NCBI GenBank assembly: GCA_031256825.1
Contig: JAIRPV010000035.1
Location: forward strand, 1 to 64,000
Length of the DNA stretch: 64,000 nt
Source of the DNA: Oscillospiraceae bacterium
Lineage (GTDB): Bacteria > Bacillota > Clostridia > Oscillospirales > Acutalibacteraceae
Reading direction: 5' to 3'
Shown: piece by piece, positions 8,021 through 16,435 of the stretch
Layout of the letters: the number at the start of each line of letters is the position of its first letter
Numbering within the stretch: the stretch's first letter is position 1
The notes under the pieces: generated by a model
The model's input: the letters and a program-made list of their open reading frames with translations, nothing else
Database searches by the model: none
Told to the model about the DNA's origin: nothing
Program-made: the position numbers and the translations under genes

Positions 8021-9274
8021 TTGAAAACAAAAGCGGTAAGATTATATGGCAAAAACGACCTGCGCCTCGAAGAATTTCAGCTGCCAGAAATCACGGAAAG
8101 CGAAATTCTGGCCAAAGTGGTATCCGACAGCCTGTGCATGTCGTCTTACAAAGCGGTCTCGCAGGGAAGCGCCCACAAACGGGTGCCAGAAAACATTGCC
8201 GAGCGCCCGGTGATCATTGGCCACGAATTTTGCGGCGAAATCGTTGCCGTTGGGGAACGCTGGCGGCACAAATGGCGGCCGGGCATGAAGTTTGCCATAC
8301 AGCCGGCCATCCATTATCATGGCTCCCTCGACGCACCCGGCTATTCCTTCCCCTATCTGGGCGGCGACGCCACCTATGTTGTGATCCCCGCCCCGTTCAT
8401 GGAGGAGGGATGCCTTCTGCCCTATGAGGGCGACGCCTTTTTTTATGGATCGCTCGCGGAACCCATGTCTTGCATCGTGGGGGCGTTCCACGCCTGTTAC
8501 CACACAGCGCCCGGCAGTTACGCCCATCAGATGGGGATTGCGCGGGGCGGGAAGCTGGCAATTCTCGGGGGCGCCGGGCCAATGGGACTGGGGTTGGTGC
8601 AGTATGCGCTCCACTGCGGCGAACGGCCCCGCCTGATTGTCGTCGCCGACATCGACAGCGCGCGCCTGAAGCGGGCCGAAGCGCTCATCTCCCCCGCGAT
8701 GGCCGCCGAAAAAGGGGTTGCGCTTGTTTATGCCAACACAGCCGCGCTCGGCGATCCCATCGAATCCTTGCTCAGCCTGACCGGCGCAACAGGCTTCGAC
8801 GACGTGTTCGTCTTAGCGCCGGTGCGCCAGGCGGCGGAACTGGGCGACGCCCTGCTGGGCAGGGATGGCTGCCTGAACTTTTTCGCCGGGCCAACCGATC
8901 CGGGCTTTCGCGCCTATTTTAATTTTTATAACGCGCACTATGCCAGCACGCATATTGTTGGAACTTCGGGCGGGAACACGGACGACATGCGGGAAGCGCT
9001 TTTTATGATGGAGCAGGGGCAGCTTGACCCGGCCTTTATGATAACCCACATCGGCGGCCTGGACGCGGCGGCGCAAGCGACGCTGCGGCTGCCGGAACTC
9101 CCCGGCGGGAAAAAGCTGATCTACACCAATATCTCCCTGCCGCTGACGGCGATTGCCGATTTTGCCGCGCTGGGAGACAAAGACCCCCTGTTTGCCGCTT
9201 TGGACGAAATTGTTCAAAAGAACAACGGGCTTTGGTGCGCGCAGGCGGAGCGGTTTTTGCTGGAAGCGCTATGA
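8021..9274 (+). CDS. zinc-type medium-chain dehydrogenase, SorE-like (L-sorbose-1-phosphate reductase family)
   Basis: A 417-residue protein with TTG start at 8021, seven bases after GGGAGG. The opening KTKAVRLYGKNDLRL and the GroES-like domain (VVSDSLCMSSYK, IIGHEFCGEIVAVG) are typical of MDR dehydrogenases. GGAGPMGLG is the Rossmann NAD(P)-binding loop, and ADID follows as the acidic end of beta-2. The overall organisation resembles SorE, the NADPH-dependent L-sorbose-1-phosphate reductase; I infer a sugar-phosphate or polyol-phosphate substrate from that resemblance. No PTS genes are adjacent, so the specific substrate is open. It is preceded by the 80-bp repeats and follows the glycosidase operon, which suggests a role in sugar catabolism. 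Confidence 0.75.
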   Translation: MKTKAVRLYGKNDLRLEEFQLPEITESEILAKVVSDSLCMSSYKAVSQGSAHKRVPENIAERPVIIGHEFCGEIVAVGERWRHKWRPGMKFAIQPAIHYHGSLDAPGYSFPYLGGDATYVVIPAPFMEEGCLLPYEGDAFFYGSLAEPMSCIVGAFHACYHTAPGSYAHQMGIARGGKLAILGGAGPMGLGLVQYALHCGERPRLIVVADIDSARLKRAEALISPAMAAEKGVALVYANTAALGDPIESLLSLTGATGFDDVFVLAPVRQAAELGDALLGRDGCLNFFAGPTDPGFRAYFNFYNAHYASTHIVGTSGGNTDDMREALFMMEQGQLDPAFMITHIGGLDAAAQATLRLPELPGGKKLIYTNISLPLTAIADFAALGDKDPLFAALDEIVQKNNGLWCAQAERFLLEAL

Positions 9275-9275
9275 A

Positions 9276-9288
9276 AACAGGTTCTAAA
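9276..9288 (+). repeat. 13-bp direct repeat flanking the lipoprotein gene
   Basis: AACAGGTTCTAAA here matches AACAGGTTCCAAA at 10030-10042 at 12 of 13 positions. The second copy is also half of an inverted repeat (GAACCTGT 10018-10025 with ACAGGTTC 10031-10038). The two copies bracket the minus-strand lipoprotein gene. Confidence 0.4.
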
Positions 9289-9329
9289 GCGCGGCGGCTG
9301 CACGGGAATCTTCAGCGCAAGAGAACGCG

Positions 9330-9998
9330 TTACAACAGAGTGAGAAACATCCTGGGGTTCAGCTGCTCCAGAGCGGGTTCGCCGTTTTTTGTGATTTCAA
9401 ACACCGCGTTGGCGCTGCGGTTTTGGCTGACCGGAGCGCCGGGATAAAGCTCATACACGATTGGCACGTGAAGGCGGTACACGCCCTCGACGCGGGGGAA
9501 CCAGCTGATATCATAGACAAACGAGCGCACCTGCCCGGGGGACTGGATGAGCTGGTCGTCTGCCCAGAAAAAATCCGTGGAAGCCGGGATATCTACCCAG
9601 CGTTCGCCGTCCCAGCGCTGAAGGAAATACTGGCGGCCAAACGTGCATTCGCTGCCGCCCGCGCTGTTGTCCCACTGCACTTCAACGAGGGTTTCGTCGG
9701 GCGGATACGCTTTGCGCTCCGCTGTGAGGAACAGATTGTATTTATCGGTCGGGGAACGATACCCCGCGAATGTTTTTGCGCTGCCGGGCTGTATTTGCAT
9801 CTGCACCGCAACCGCCGTCGTCCTATCATCCCCTGTCGTCCCCCGCATCGTCGTCTCCCCTGTCTCCTGCCTCCTGTCCCCTGCCTCCTGTGTCATCGTC
9901 TCCCCTGCCTCCTGCCTCCTGTCCCCTGCCTCCTGTATACAGGCGCCGAGCAGCACGGCAGCCGCCAGCACGATGATGGCGATTCCATATCTGCGCAT
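9330..9998 (-). CDS. secreted lipoprotein of unknown function
   Basis: A 222-residue precursor. A hydrophobic N-terminus (MRRYGIAIIVLAAAVLLGAC) ends in a lipobox with Cys20, so it is probably lipidated and anchored outside the membrane. Residues about 21-55 are a low-complexity repeat rich in QEAGDRRQ and GET, and the rest looks like a beta-rich domain (FLQRWDGERWVDIPAS, VEGVYRLHVPIVYEL) reminiscent of immunoglobulin-like folds. I recognise no family signature securely. The start ATG 9998 has GAGGGG 8 nt upstream; the frame is open beyond it but there overlaps the RluA gene. The gene opposes both neighbours and is bracketed by the AACAGGTTC repeats. Confidence 0.7.
   Translation of the reverse strand: MRRYGIAIIVLAAAVLLGACIQEAGDRRQEAGETMTQEAGDRRQETGETTMRGTTGDDRTTAVAVQMQIQPGSAKTFAGYRSPTDKYNLFLTAERKAYPPDETLVEVQWDNSAGGSECTFGRQYFLQRWDGERWVDIPASTDFFWADDQLIQSPGQVRSFVYDISWFPRVEGVYRLHVPIVYELYPGAPVSQNRSANAVFEITKNGEPALEQLNPRMFLTLL
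9848..9946. repeat. CCTGCCTCCTGTCCC low-complexity repeat within the lipoprotein gene
   Basis: Two near-identical blocks of about 45 bp built from CTCCTGCCTCCTGTCCC units encode the QEAGDRRQ repeats just after the lipobox. Such pyrimidine/purine-strand asymmetric repeats are prone to slippage. Confidence 0.7.
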
Positions 9999-10017
9999 TG
10001 CGTTCGCCCCTCTCCTA

Positions 10018-10038
10018 GAACCTGTGTGCAACAGGTTC
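10018..10038. repeat. 8-bp inverted repeat between divergent genes
   Basis: GAACCTGT and ACAGGTTC are separated by 5 bp, between the divergent lipoprotein and rluA-like genes. It could be an operator or an RNA hairpin. Confidence 0.5.
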
Positions 10039-10088
10039 CAAATGGTTGCTGCATATGAGTCGAAAAAAGGGAGGAAAATCCTTACACC

Positions 10089-11069
10089 GTGAAACAATTC
10101 ACCATCGCTCCAAACGACGCCGCCCAGCGGCTGGATAAATTCCTGCGCAAAGCCGCCCCCGCGCTGCCGCAGGCGCTGCTCTATAAGGCGCTGCGCCAAA
10201 AGCGCATCAAATTGAACGGGCGGCGGGCCGAAGGCGCGGCCCGGCTGGAAGCGGGAGACATTGTCACATGCTTTCTGCCCGACGAGCTGTTCGCTCCGCC
10301 GGCGTATGCCTGGGATTTTCTGCGCGCGGGCACGGCGCTGGAAGTGCTCTATGAGGACGAACGGCTGCTGCTGCTGAACAAGCCCGCAGGGCTGCTGTCG
10401 CATCCGGACGAGGGCGAATATGTGGATACCCTGCTGGGACGGGTGCAGAGATATTTATACGAAAAAGGGGAATACCGGCCCGAGCGCGAAAACGCCTTCG
10501 CGCCCTCGCTTTGCAACCGCATTGACCGCAACACGCAGGGCATTGTCATTGCCGCGAAAACGGCGGACGCGCTGCGGGAAATCAACGAAAGGATTAAGCT
10601 CCGCCAGACGCGCAAATTTTATCTTGCGGCGGTGCACGGCGAACCCGCCGCGGGAAGAAGGCTTCCGGGCGCGGACGGGCAGGAATGGAAGGAACTGCGG
10701 AACTGGCTGCGCAAAGACGCGGCGAAATCGCAGGTGCAAGTGTATGATAACCCGCGCGCGGACGCGAAAGAAAGCCTGACGCGTTACCGCGTGCTGGCCC
10801 GGCGCGGCGGACTTTCTCTGCTGGAAATTGAATTGCTGACAGGCCGCACACACCAAATCCGCGCGCAATTGGCGCACATTGGCCACGCCCTGGTTGGCGA
10901 CGGCAAATACGCGCCCCGCGCGCAATACCAGGCCGACGCGGCGCTGGGCCGCAAACGGCAGTGCTTGTGCTCCTGGCGGCTGACGCTGGGGGAGCTGGAT
11001 GTGCGCGTGCCGGATGTTGAGTTTGTCCACATCTTGTTCCCGGATTTTGATTTATCGCAGAAAAAATAA
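10089..11069 (+). CDS. RluA-family pseudouridine synthase
   Basis: A 326-residue enzyme. An N-terminal S4 RNA-binding domain (about 12-60, QRLDKFLRK, KRIKLNGRR) is followed by the catalytic domain. CNRIDRNTQGIVIAAK contains the catalytic Asp of the RxDxxT motif, and GRTHQIRAQLAHIGHALVGD is the downstream signature. It isomerises uridine in rRNA or tRNA; the target cannot be assigned. The GTG start (10089) gives the usual MKQFTI opening, although GGGAGG lies rather far (about 14 nt) upstream. The gene stands alone, with the next promoter at 11099. Confidence 0.92.
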   Translation: MKQFTIAPNDAAQRLDKFLRKAAPALPQALLYKALRQKRIKLNGRRAEGAARLEAGDIVTCFLPDELFAPPAYAWDFLRAGTALEVLYEDERLLLLNKPAGLLSHPDEGEYVDTLLGRVQRYLYEKGEYRPERENAFAPSLCNRIDRNTQGIVIAAKTADALREINERIKLRQTRKFYLAAVHGEPAAGRRLPGADGQEWKELRNWLRKDAAKSQVQVYDNPRADAKESLTRYRVLARRGGLSLLEIELLTGRTHQIRAQLAHIGHALVGDGKYAPRAQYQADAALGRKRQCLCSWRLTLGELDVRVPDVEFVHILFPDFDLSQKK

Positions 11070-11098
11070 AATTTCGCAGAGAAATTTTAAGATACCCC

Positions 11099-11127
11099 TT
11101 GCATTGCGCGCGAAAATAGTGTAAAAT
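11099..11127 (+). promoter_or_regulatory. SigA-type promoter
   Basis: TTGCAT (11099-11104), 17 nt, TAAAAT (11122-11127), upstream of the foldase-like gene. Confidence 0.65.
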
Positions 11128-11174
11128 ATGAAAGTTAGCAACCTATGTTTAGTAAGGAAGGACAGGCAACTGAT

Positions 11175-12959
11175 ATGGCAGATAAGAAGCTTACCCCCGA
11201 CGAAAAGCTGAAGCTGAAGGAAGACAGGCAGCGGCAGAAAGAGAAAGAGCGTTTTGAGAGAGAACGCAAGCGCTGGAAGCGCGAAAGCGCCGACAAGCGC
11301 CGGCGCAAGGCCATCCCCAAGCTGGACACCACAGCCCTGATTGTGCGAATTATTTCCATCGTCGTCGCAGCGGCTCTGGTGCTGGGCCTGGGCTGGGTCT
11401 ACGCCAGCAGCTACGGCATACCCATGCGCTACATGACCGTGCTGAGCGTGGGCAGCGAAAAAGTGAGCGAACCCATTTGGGCCTACTATTTTTATGGCCA
11501 ATACCGCACGATCGCCGAGCAATCCATGCAGTTCGCGCAATACGGCCTGAGCGGCTTGCTGGGGTTGGATTTCAGCAAATCCGCCTTTGGGCAAGTCAAA
11601 AGCGGCATGGGGGAAGAAGAGGACGCGCCCAAGCAAACTTGGGACGAATACTTTAAGCAGCAGACCAACGAAAACCTGCACAAGATGATGGCGGCTTACG
11701 CGCAGGCCAAAAAGGACAAGTTCACGCTCAGCGAGAACGACAAGAAAAAGATCAACGACCAGATGGAAAAAACGCGCACCGACGCCCAGCAATACTCCAT
11801 GTCCATTTCCGCCTTCCTGCGCGCCAACTACACCCCCGGCCTTTCGGAGGCCAAATACCGCAGCCTGATGGAAAAAGAACTGCTGGTGCAGAACTTTGAA
11901 GCCAAAAAGCAGGAGGAGCTTAAGAGCAACTACTCCGCCGAAAAGCTCAGGGCCGATTATACAAAAGACCCCACCGCCTACGACTTCGTGGATTTCCGCG
12001 TGTTCGGGCTGCCCAAAGAAACGCTGAGCAAAGAAGAGAACGAGACCGACGACGCCCTGAAGGCCCGGCAGGCGGAAACCGACGCAAAAACAAAGGCCGA
12101 AGCCCAAAATCTGCTCAATGCCTCGCGTTCCGAGCAGGCGTTTCTTGACGCTGTGACAAAGCTCAACAGCGGGGAAGAGAACTACGACGCAGCATCCGGC
12201 ACGCTGCATGTGCGCGCCCGCTTCGCTTCGCTGAGCGAAACTTACAGCGAAGACATTGCCAAAGCGGTGTTCCAGCTGGGCCAAAACGAACCCGCCCTGC
12301 TCGAAAGCGACTCGAACTTTTATGTTTTTTATGTGCTTAAGCCCGCTTATCAGATCAAATCCGCAACCTATTTCATGATCCCTGTGGAAGCGCCGCAAGA
12401 CGCAACGGCAACCGAAGAAGCGGCCGAGCAGACAAAAGCAAAGGCCGAAAAACTGCTCGCCGACTGGAAGGCCGGCGCGGCGACGCTGGAGACGTTCAAA
12501 ACCCTGGCAAGCGAAAACATCAGCCAGGAAATGAAAGACGCCTACGCCGATGTGGAGCCAGGCGAAGTGCCCAACGCCATCCCCGGCGCCGCGGGCGAAG
12601 AAAACCTCGACACCTGGGTGTTCCAGATGAGCCGCAAGGCGGGCGACACCGTTACGCTCCCCGTTTCGCAGGGCTACGTTGTGCTGTATTACGTGGGCCA
12701 GGGCAGCGACTGGTCCTGGACGATTGAACTGACCAACCTGCATGTGAGCGAAGACTACACCGCTTATCTGAACCAGCTCACGAAAGAAAACAAGCTGGTG
12801 CAGCACGGCCTCGGCATGAAGGCGGCGCTCTATTCAAGCAAAAAAATGTGCGACGCTATGTCGGCCTATTTGCAGCAGCAGATCGACGACGCAAAGACCG
12901 CGCCCACCACTTCCCCCTTGCAGGCCTACGGCCTCGACGAAAACGGCAATCCCGCCTGA
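11175..12959 (+). CDS. membrane-anchored foldase-like protein (SurA/PrsA-type, PPIC-like region)
   Basis: A 594-residue protein starting at ATG 11175; an in-frame ATG at 11145 lacks a ribosome site while AAGGAAGGA precedes 11175. A highly charged cytoplasmic N-terminus (1-50, KLKEDRQRQKEKERFERERKRW) is followed by one transmembrane helix (about 55-78) and a large external domain. The external part begins with helices resembling the SurA N-terminal chaperone segment (SEPIWAYYFYGQYR, LMEKELLVQNFEAKKQEE). The segment near 300-520 resembles parvulin-like domains but lacks a clear motif, so catalytic activity is doubtful. Probable role: folding of exported proteins. It has its own promoter and terminator and is monocistronic. 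Confidence 0.65.
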   Translation: MADKKLTPDEKLKLKEDRQRQKEKERFERERKRWKRESADKRRRKAIPKLDTTALIVRIISIVVAAALVLGLGWVYASSYGIPMRYMTVLSVGSEKVSEPIWAYYFYGQYRTIAEQSMQFAQYGLSGLLGLDFSKSAFGQVKSGMGEEEDAPKQTWDEYFKQQTNENLHKMMAAYAQAKKDKFTLSENDKKKINDQMEKTRTDAQQYSMSISAFLRANYTPGLSEAKYRSLMEKELLVQNFEAKKQEELKSNYSAEKLRADYTKDPTAYDFVDFRVFGLPKETLSKEENETDDALKARQAETDAKTKAEAQNLLNASRSEQAFLDAVTKLNSGEENYDAASGTLHVRARFASLSETYSEDIAKAVFQLGQNEPALLESDSNFYVFYVLKPAYQIKSATYFMIPVEAPQDATATEEAAEQTKAKAEKLLADWKAGAATLETFKTLASENISQEMKDAYADVEPGEVPNAIPGAAGEENLDTWVFQMSRKAGDTVTLPVSQGYVVLYYVGQGSDWSWTIELTNLHVSEDYTAYLNQLTKENKLVQHGLGMKAALYSSKKMCDAMSAYLQQQIDDAKTAPTTSPLQAYGLDENGNPA

Positions 12960-12977
12960 TCCAAAAAGGCAAAAACC

Positions 12978-13008
12978 GCGGGGCGCTCCGGGCGTCCCGC
13001 ATTTTTTT
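12978..13008 (+). terminator. intrinsic terminator of the foldase gene
   Basis: GCGGGGCGCT pairs with GGCGTCCCGC (12978-13000) and is followed by ATTTTTTT. Confidence 0.85.
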
Positions 13009-13009
13009 C

Positions 13010-13038
13010 TTGCTTTTTGGCGCGGGATAGGATATAAT
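13010..13038 (+). promoter_or_regulatory. SigA-type promoter
   Basis: TTGCTT (13010-13015), 17 nt, TATAAT (13033-13038). The -35 box starts within the T-run of the previous terminator. Confidence 0.75.
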
Positions 13039-13076
13039 AGACGTTAGATAAGAGAGCCTGAAAATCTAACGTCTAT
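13037..13076 (+). promoter_or_regulatory. 13-bp inverted repeat overlapping the -10 box (possible operator or mRNA hairpin)
   Basis: ATAGACGTTAGAT (13037-13049) and ATCTAACGTCTAT (13064-13076) are perfect inverted repeats with a 14-nt loop. The first arm begins in the -10 hexamer and the second ends a few bases before the GGAGG of the next gene. Confidence 0.6.
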
Positions 13077-13090
13077 CATCGGAGGCGGAT

Positions 13091-14470
13091 ATGCTGCAAA
13101 AAGCGCGGCGTTTTTTCGTTTCGCCCTGGGGGCTGTTCCTGCAATTTTGCCTGGCTTCGCTCGTGGTGGTGTTCCACGCGCAAACCGCCGGGCTGGTGGC
13201 GTTCGCTATGCTGCTTTCGGCGCTGCTCGCCCTGTGCGACGATATTTTAGCCACGCTGCCCCCTTTTTTGTTCACCACGCTCTTCCTCATCCAAGTCAAC
13301 GGCAACTTGGCCGTTGATAAGTTCCTGCCGTTCTGGTGGCTGATTCTGCCCGCCGTGGGCTGCACGGTGTTCCACCTGATCGCCTACCAGCGCGAAAAAA
13401 AATGGGAACGGGGGCGGGCGTTCTGGCCATTGCTGGCGGCAGCGGCGGCGATCACCCTGGGCGGACTGGGCTTTATTTCTTTAAAAGAATATTTTTCCGC
13501 CACCTCGCTTTATCATGTGGGCGCACTGGGCTTTGGCATGCTGCTGACCTATGCTTTCCTGTTCCGGGCTGTGCCCAACGACAAAGAAGGGCGGCTGCCC
13601 GGGTATCTTTCGAATGTGATGCTGACCATGGGGCTGCTGGCCTGCTTTATGGTGTTCCACCTTTACATAGAGCGCCTGCCCTGGCTGCGGATCCACGGCT
13701 GGCAGGTGCTTGAGTTCCAGTGGCGCAACAACGTTTCCACTTTTTTGATGCTGGCGCTGCCCTTCCCGTTTTATAAGGCGCTTAAGCGCCCCGCTTATTT
13801 GCTCACGGGCCTGCTGATGTATCTGGCGATTTTGCTCACAGGCTCCCGCGGCGGGCTGCTCTTCGGCACGGCGGAACTGGCTCTTTGCGTGCTCTATGTG
13901 CTTTTGGCCGATAAAAAGCGCCGCTGGTTTTATCTTGGGCTTGTTGTGGTTATACTGATCCTGATCGGCCTGAGCCTGCCGCTGGTATTCAACATCTTCT
14001 GGGGCCCCATCAAGCGCATTCTGCTGGCGCTGCTGAAAGGCGAAAACGAAGTGCGCACAGGCCTTTGGAGGCGGGCTGTTCAGGATTTTCTGCATCAACC
14101 CGTTTTTGGCACGGGCATGGGCTATATGGGCAACCGAGACATCCATCCATCCAAAGCCGGGGCCCTTTGCTGGTACCACTGCGCGCCGTTGCAGGTCATC
14201 GGCAGCATGGGTCTAGTGGGCGTGGCGGCCTATGGCTGGCTGTTCGTCGCGCGCGCGCGCGTTTATCTGCGCCGCCGCACGCACTTTCACTGGACGCTGC
14301 TGCTCTCTTGGGTGGGGCTGGAGCTGATGTCTCTGGTCAACCCCGGCATTTTTGCGCCGCTGCCATATTGCCTGCTCATCACCATATTTTTGGTATTTGC
14401 CGAAAAAACGGAAGAAGCGGGCGAAGGGCTGCAACGGGAGCCGAAGCTGCCAAATATCGTTCCGCAATGA
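13091..14470 (+). CDS. O-antigen-ligase-like polytopic membrane protein (Wzy_C superfamily)
   Basis: A 459-residue protein with about ten hydrophobic segments. The stretch YLAILLTGSRGGLLFGTAEL (about 255-275) is the signature of the O-antigen ligase/Wzy polymerase region, and a large external loop with GTGMGYMGNRDIHPSKAG follows, where family members carry functional residues. Such proteins join or polymerise lipid-linked glycans at the outer membrane face. In a Gram-positive context this suggests capsule, teichoic acid or another envelope glycan, but no glycosyltransferase genes surround it. The next gene (DUF2079) begins 12 nt downstream and is probably cotranscribed. Start ATG 13091 follows GGAGGCGG. 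Confidence 0.8.
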   Translation: MLQKARRFFVSPWGLFLQFCLASLVVVFHAQTAGLVAFAMLLSALLALCDDILATLPPFLFTTLFLIQVNGNLAVDKFLPFWWLILPAVGCTVFHLIAYQREKKWERGRAFWPLLAAAAAITLGGLGFISLKEYFSATSLYHVGALGFGMLLTYAFLFRAVPNDKEGRLPGYLSNVMLTMGLLACFMVFHLYIERLPWLRIHGWQVLEFQWRNNVSTFLMLALPFPFYKALKRPAYLLTGLLMYLAILLTGSRGGLLFGTAELALCVLYVLLADKKRRWFYLGLVVVILILIGLSLPLVFNIFWGPIKRILLALLKGENEVRTGLWRRAVQDFLHQPVFGTGMGYMGNRDIHPSKAGALCWYHCAPLQVIGSMGLVGVAAYGWLFVARARVYLRRRTHFHWTLLLSWVGLELMSLVNPGIFAPLPYCLLITIFLVFAEKTEEAGEGLQREPKLPNIVPQ

Positions 14471-14482
14471 TTAGGAGGCCCT

Positions 14483-16321
14483 ATGCCAACGCGTGATCAA
14501 GCCCCGCGCGCGCTTGCTTCCGCCCTGCGCGGCGGGGGCGGCCTTGCCTTAGCCGCAGCAAGCGTGCTGATGGCCTCGATTGCCGCGCTGTTCCGGGGTT
14601 ATACCATGGGCGATTCGTTCACCTCTCTCTATTTTGTCGCCAACTTCAGCTGGTCGTTTTTTTGCGTTTGGATTTTTGTCAGCGCGGCGCTGCTGCTGCT
14701 TTGCACCTGGCTCTGGGACAACCAAAAGCCCCTGGCCGCCGTGCTGCTGGCAGCCGGATTTTGTTTTGCGCTGCTTTTGTCCACCGATAGGCCGAGCGAT
14801 ATCTGGTTCACGGCAGGGCTTTGCGTTCCGCTGTTCCTCGCTCTGCGCTGGGGCAATGACGACAGCCGTTTCCCCCTGGGGCGGCTGAACCTCCCGCCCC
14901 AATCGGCCATGCGCCTGACGCGCCTTGCCGCCTGGGGCATTTTCGTCGCCTATACCCTGCTGCTCAGCTATTATTCGATCCTTCGTTACCGCACCTACAG
15001 CGCGACGAATTTCGATTTGGGGCTGTTCGCGCAGATGTTTGAGTTCTTGCGGCGCACGGGCCACGCCTGGACGACGCTGGAGCGCAACGAATTGCTGACG
15101 CATTTCGGCGTGCACTGCTCGCCGGTCTTTTATTTGCTGCTGCCGGTGTATTGCCTTTTCCCTCGGCTGGAAACCCTGCTGGTCTTGCAGGCCGCCGGCG
15201 TTGCCGCGGGAGTGTTCGCCGTGCGGGCAATTGCGCAGCACCTGTTCGGGCCGTCGCCCCGGCTGATATTGGGGGCCTGCCTGCTCTATGTTCTCCAGCC
15301 GTCCATCACCCACGGCGTGCTGTTCGATTTCCACGAAAACAAGTTCCTCGCGGTGTTTCTGCTCTGGGCGGTGTATTTTATGCTGAAGAACAGAACCCTG
15401 CCGCTGCTTGCCTTCAGCCTGCTGACGCTGAGCGTCAAAGAGGACGCGGCGATCTACGTGGTTTCGCTGGGGCTATATTATTTGCTGAGCAAGCCCTGGA
15501 ACAGGCAAAACAAAACGCGCGTTCTGACCGCTTGGGCCATGATAGTGATGAGCGTTGCCTGGTTCGTGTGCGCCATGCTGATCATCCGGCGGTATGGCAA
15601 CGGGGTGATGGTCGATCGGCTGCGCAATTATTACCTGCCGGGGCCGGGAACCCACGGCTTCGCCGATATCGCAAAAACCTGCGCGGCAAACCTGGGCTAT
15701 GTGATCAAAGAGGTTTTTACGGCGGAGAAGGCCGAGTTTTTGCTCTGGCTGTTCCTTCCCCTGGGGTTCGCGCCGCTGCTGCACAGGCGCGGCACGGCCT
15801 GGCTTTTGTTGCTGCCAACGCTGGTCATCAACCTGCTTTCGAACTACGGCTACCAGCACAAAGTGGGCTACCAGTATACCTACGGCTCCGCCGCGCTGGC
15901 GCTGGCCATGGCCCTGCTGGCCTTAAAAGGAACGGGCCCGCGCCTGCGCCGGGGGCTGATGCTCTTCGCCGTTATGGCCAGCCTCATAAGCATCGTTCCG
16001 CTCACCGGCTCCCGCATGCAATATTACGCCGAAGTGATGCGCCTGAATCCAAGCCGCGTCGCCGCCGTGGATCAGGTGCTGCGGGATCTGCCGGAGGAGG
16101 CGGAAGTCACCGCCACAACATGGTTTTGCGTGCATTTATATCAGCGCGACAACATATATATGTACCCCAACTTTTACGACGCCGCCCGCCCGACGGAATA
16201 TTTTTTGTGCAAGCCCGAAGAGGCCGACGAAGACCCTTCGGTGCAGATGTGGCTGAACATGAACGGCTACCAACAGACCGATGAACAGGCGTTTGTGCGG
16301 GTATACCAGCGGGCAAACTGA
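14483..16321 (+). CDS. DUF2079 multi-pass membrane protein (GT-C-like)
   Basis: A 612-residue protein with about 11-13 transmembrane segments. It matches DUF2079: TNFDLGLFAQMFEFLRRTG, then THFGVHCSPVFYLLLPVY, both near residues 170-230. A conserved Asp-rich turn after the first long loop is typical of GT-C glycosyltransferases, and DUF2079 proteins are thought to belong to that fold, so a sugar transfer role is a reasonable inference. The soluble C-terminus (about 510-612) contains EEAEVTATTWFCVHLYQR and is probably external. Start ATG 14483 has AGGAGG upstream; it is translationally close to the ligase-like gene. Confidence 0.8.
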   Translation: MPTRDQAPRALASALRGGGGLALAAASVLMASIAALFRGYTMGDSFTSLYFVANFSWSFFCVWIFVSAALLLLCTWLWDNQKPLAAVLLAAGFCFALLLSTDRPSDIWFTAGLCVPLFLALRWGNDDSRFPLGRLNLPPQSAMRLTRLAAWGIFVAYTLLLSYYSILRYRTYSATNFDLGLFAQMFEFLRRTGHAWTTLERNELLTHFGVHCSPVFYLLLPVYCLFPRLETLLVLQAAGVAAGVFAVRAIAQHLFGPSPRLILGACLLYVLQPSITHGVLFDFHENKFLAVFLLWAVYFMLKNRTLPLLAFSLLTLSVKEDAAIYVVSLGLYYLLSKPWNRQNKTRVLTAWAMIVMSVAWFVCAMLIIRRYGNGVMVDRLRNYYLPGPGTHGFADIAKTCAANLGYVIKEVFTAEKAEFLLWLFLPLGFAPLLHRRGTAWLLLLPTLVINLLSNYGYQHKVGYQYTYGSAALALAMALLALKGTGPRLRRGLMLFAVMASLISIVPLTGSRMQYYAEVMRLNPSRVAAVDQVLRDLPEEAEVTATTWFCVHLYQRDNIYMYPNFYDAARPTEYFLCKPEEADEDPSVQMWLNMNGYQQTDEQAFVRVYQRAN

Positions 16322-16349
16322 ATTTGTTGGGTAAATTCCGCAAAAGTGC

Positions 16350-16378
16350 TTGACAAGCATGTGAATATCTTGTATAAT
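16350..16378 (+). promoter_or_regulatory. SigA-type promoter
   Basis: TTGACA (16350-16355), 17 nt, TATAAT (16373-16378), before the second GPH transporter. Confidence 0.85.
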
Positions 16379-16435
16379 TTTGTCAGCAAGGCACTGCCTG
16401 ATTGCGCTATCCTTTGAAAGAACAGGGGGATTTCC

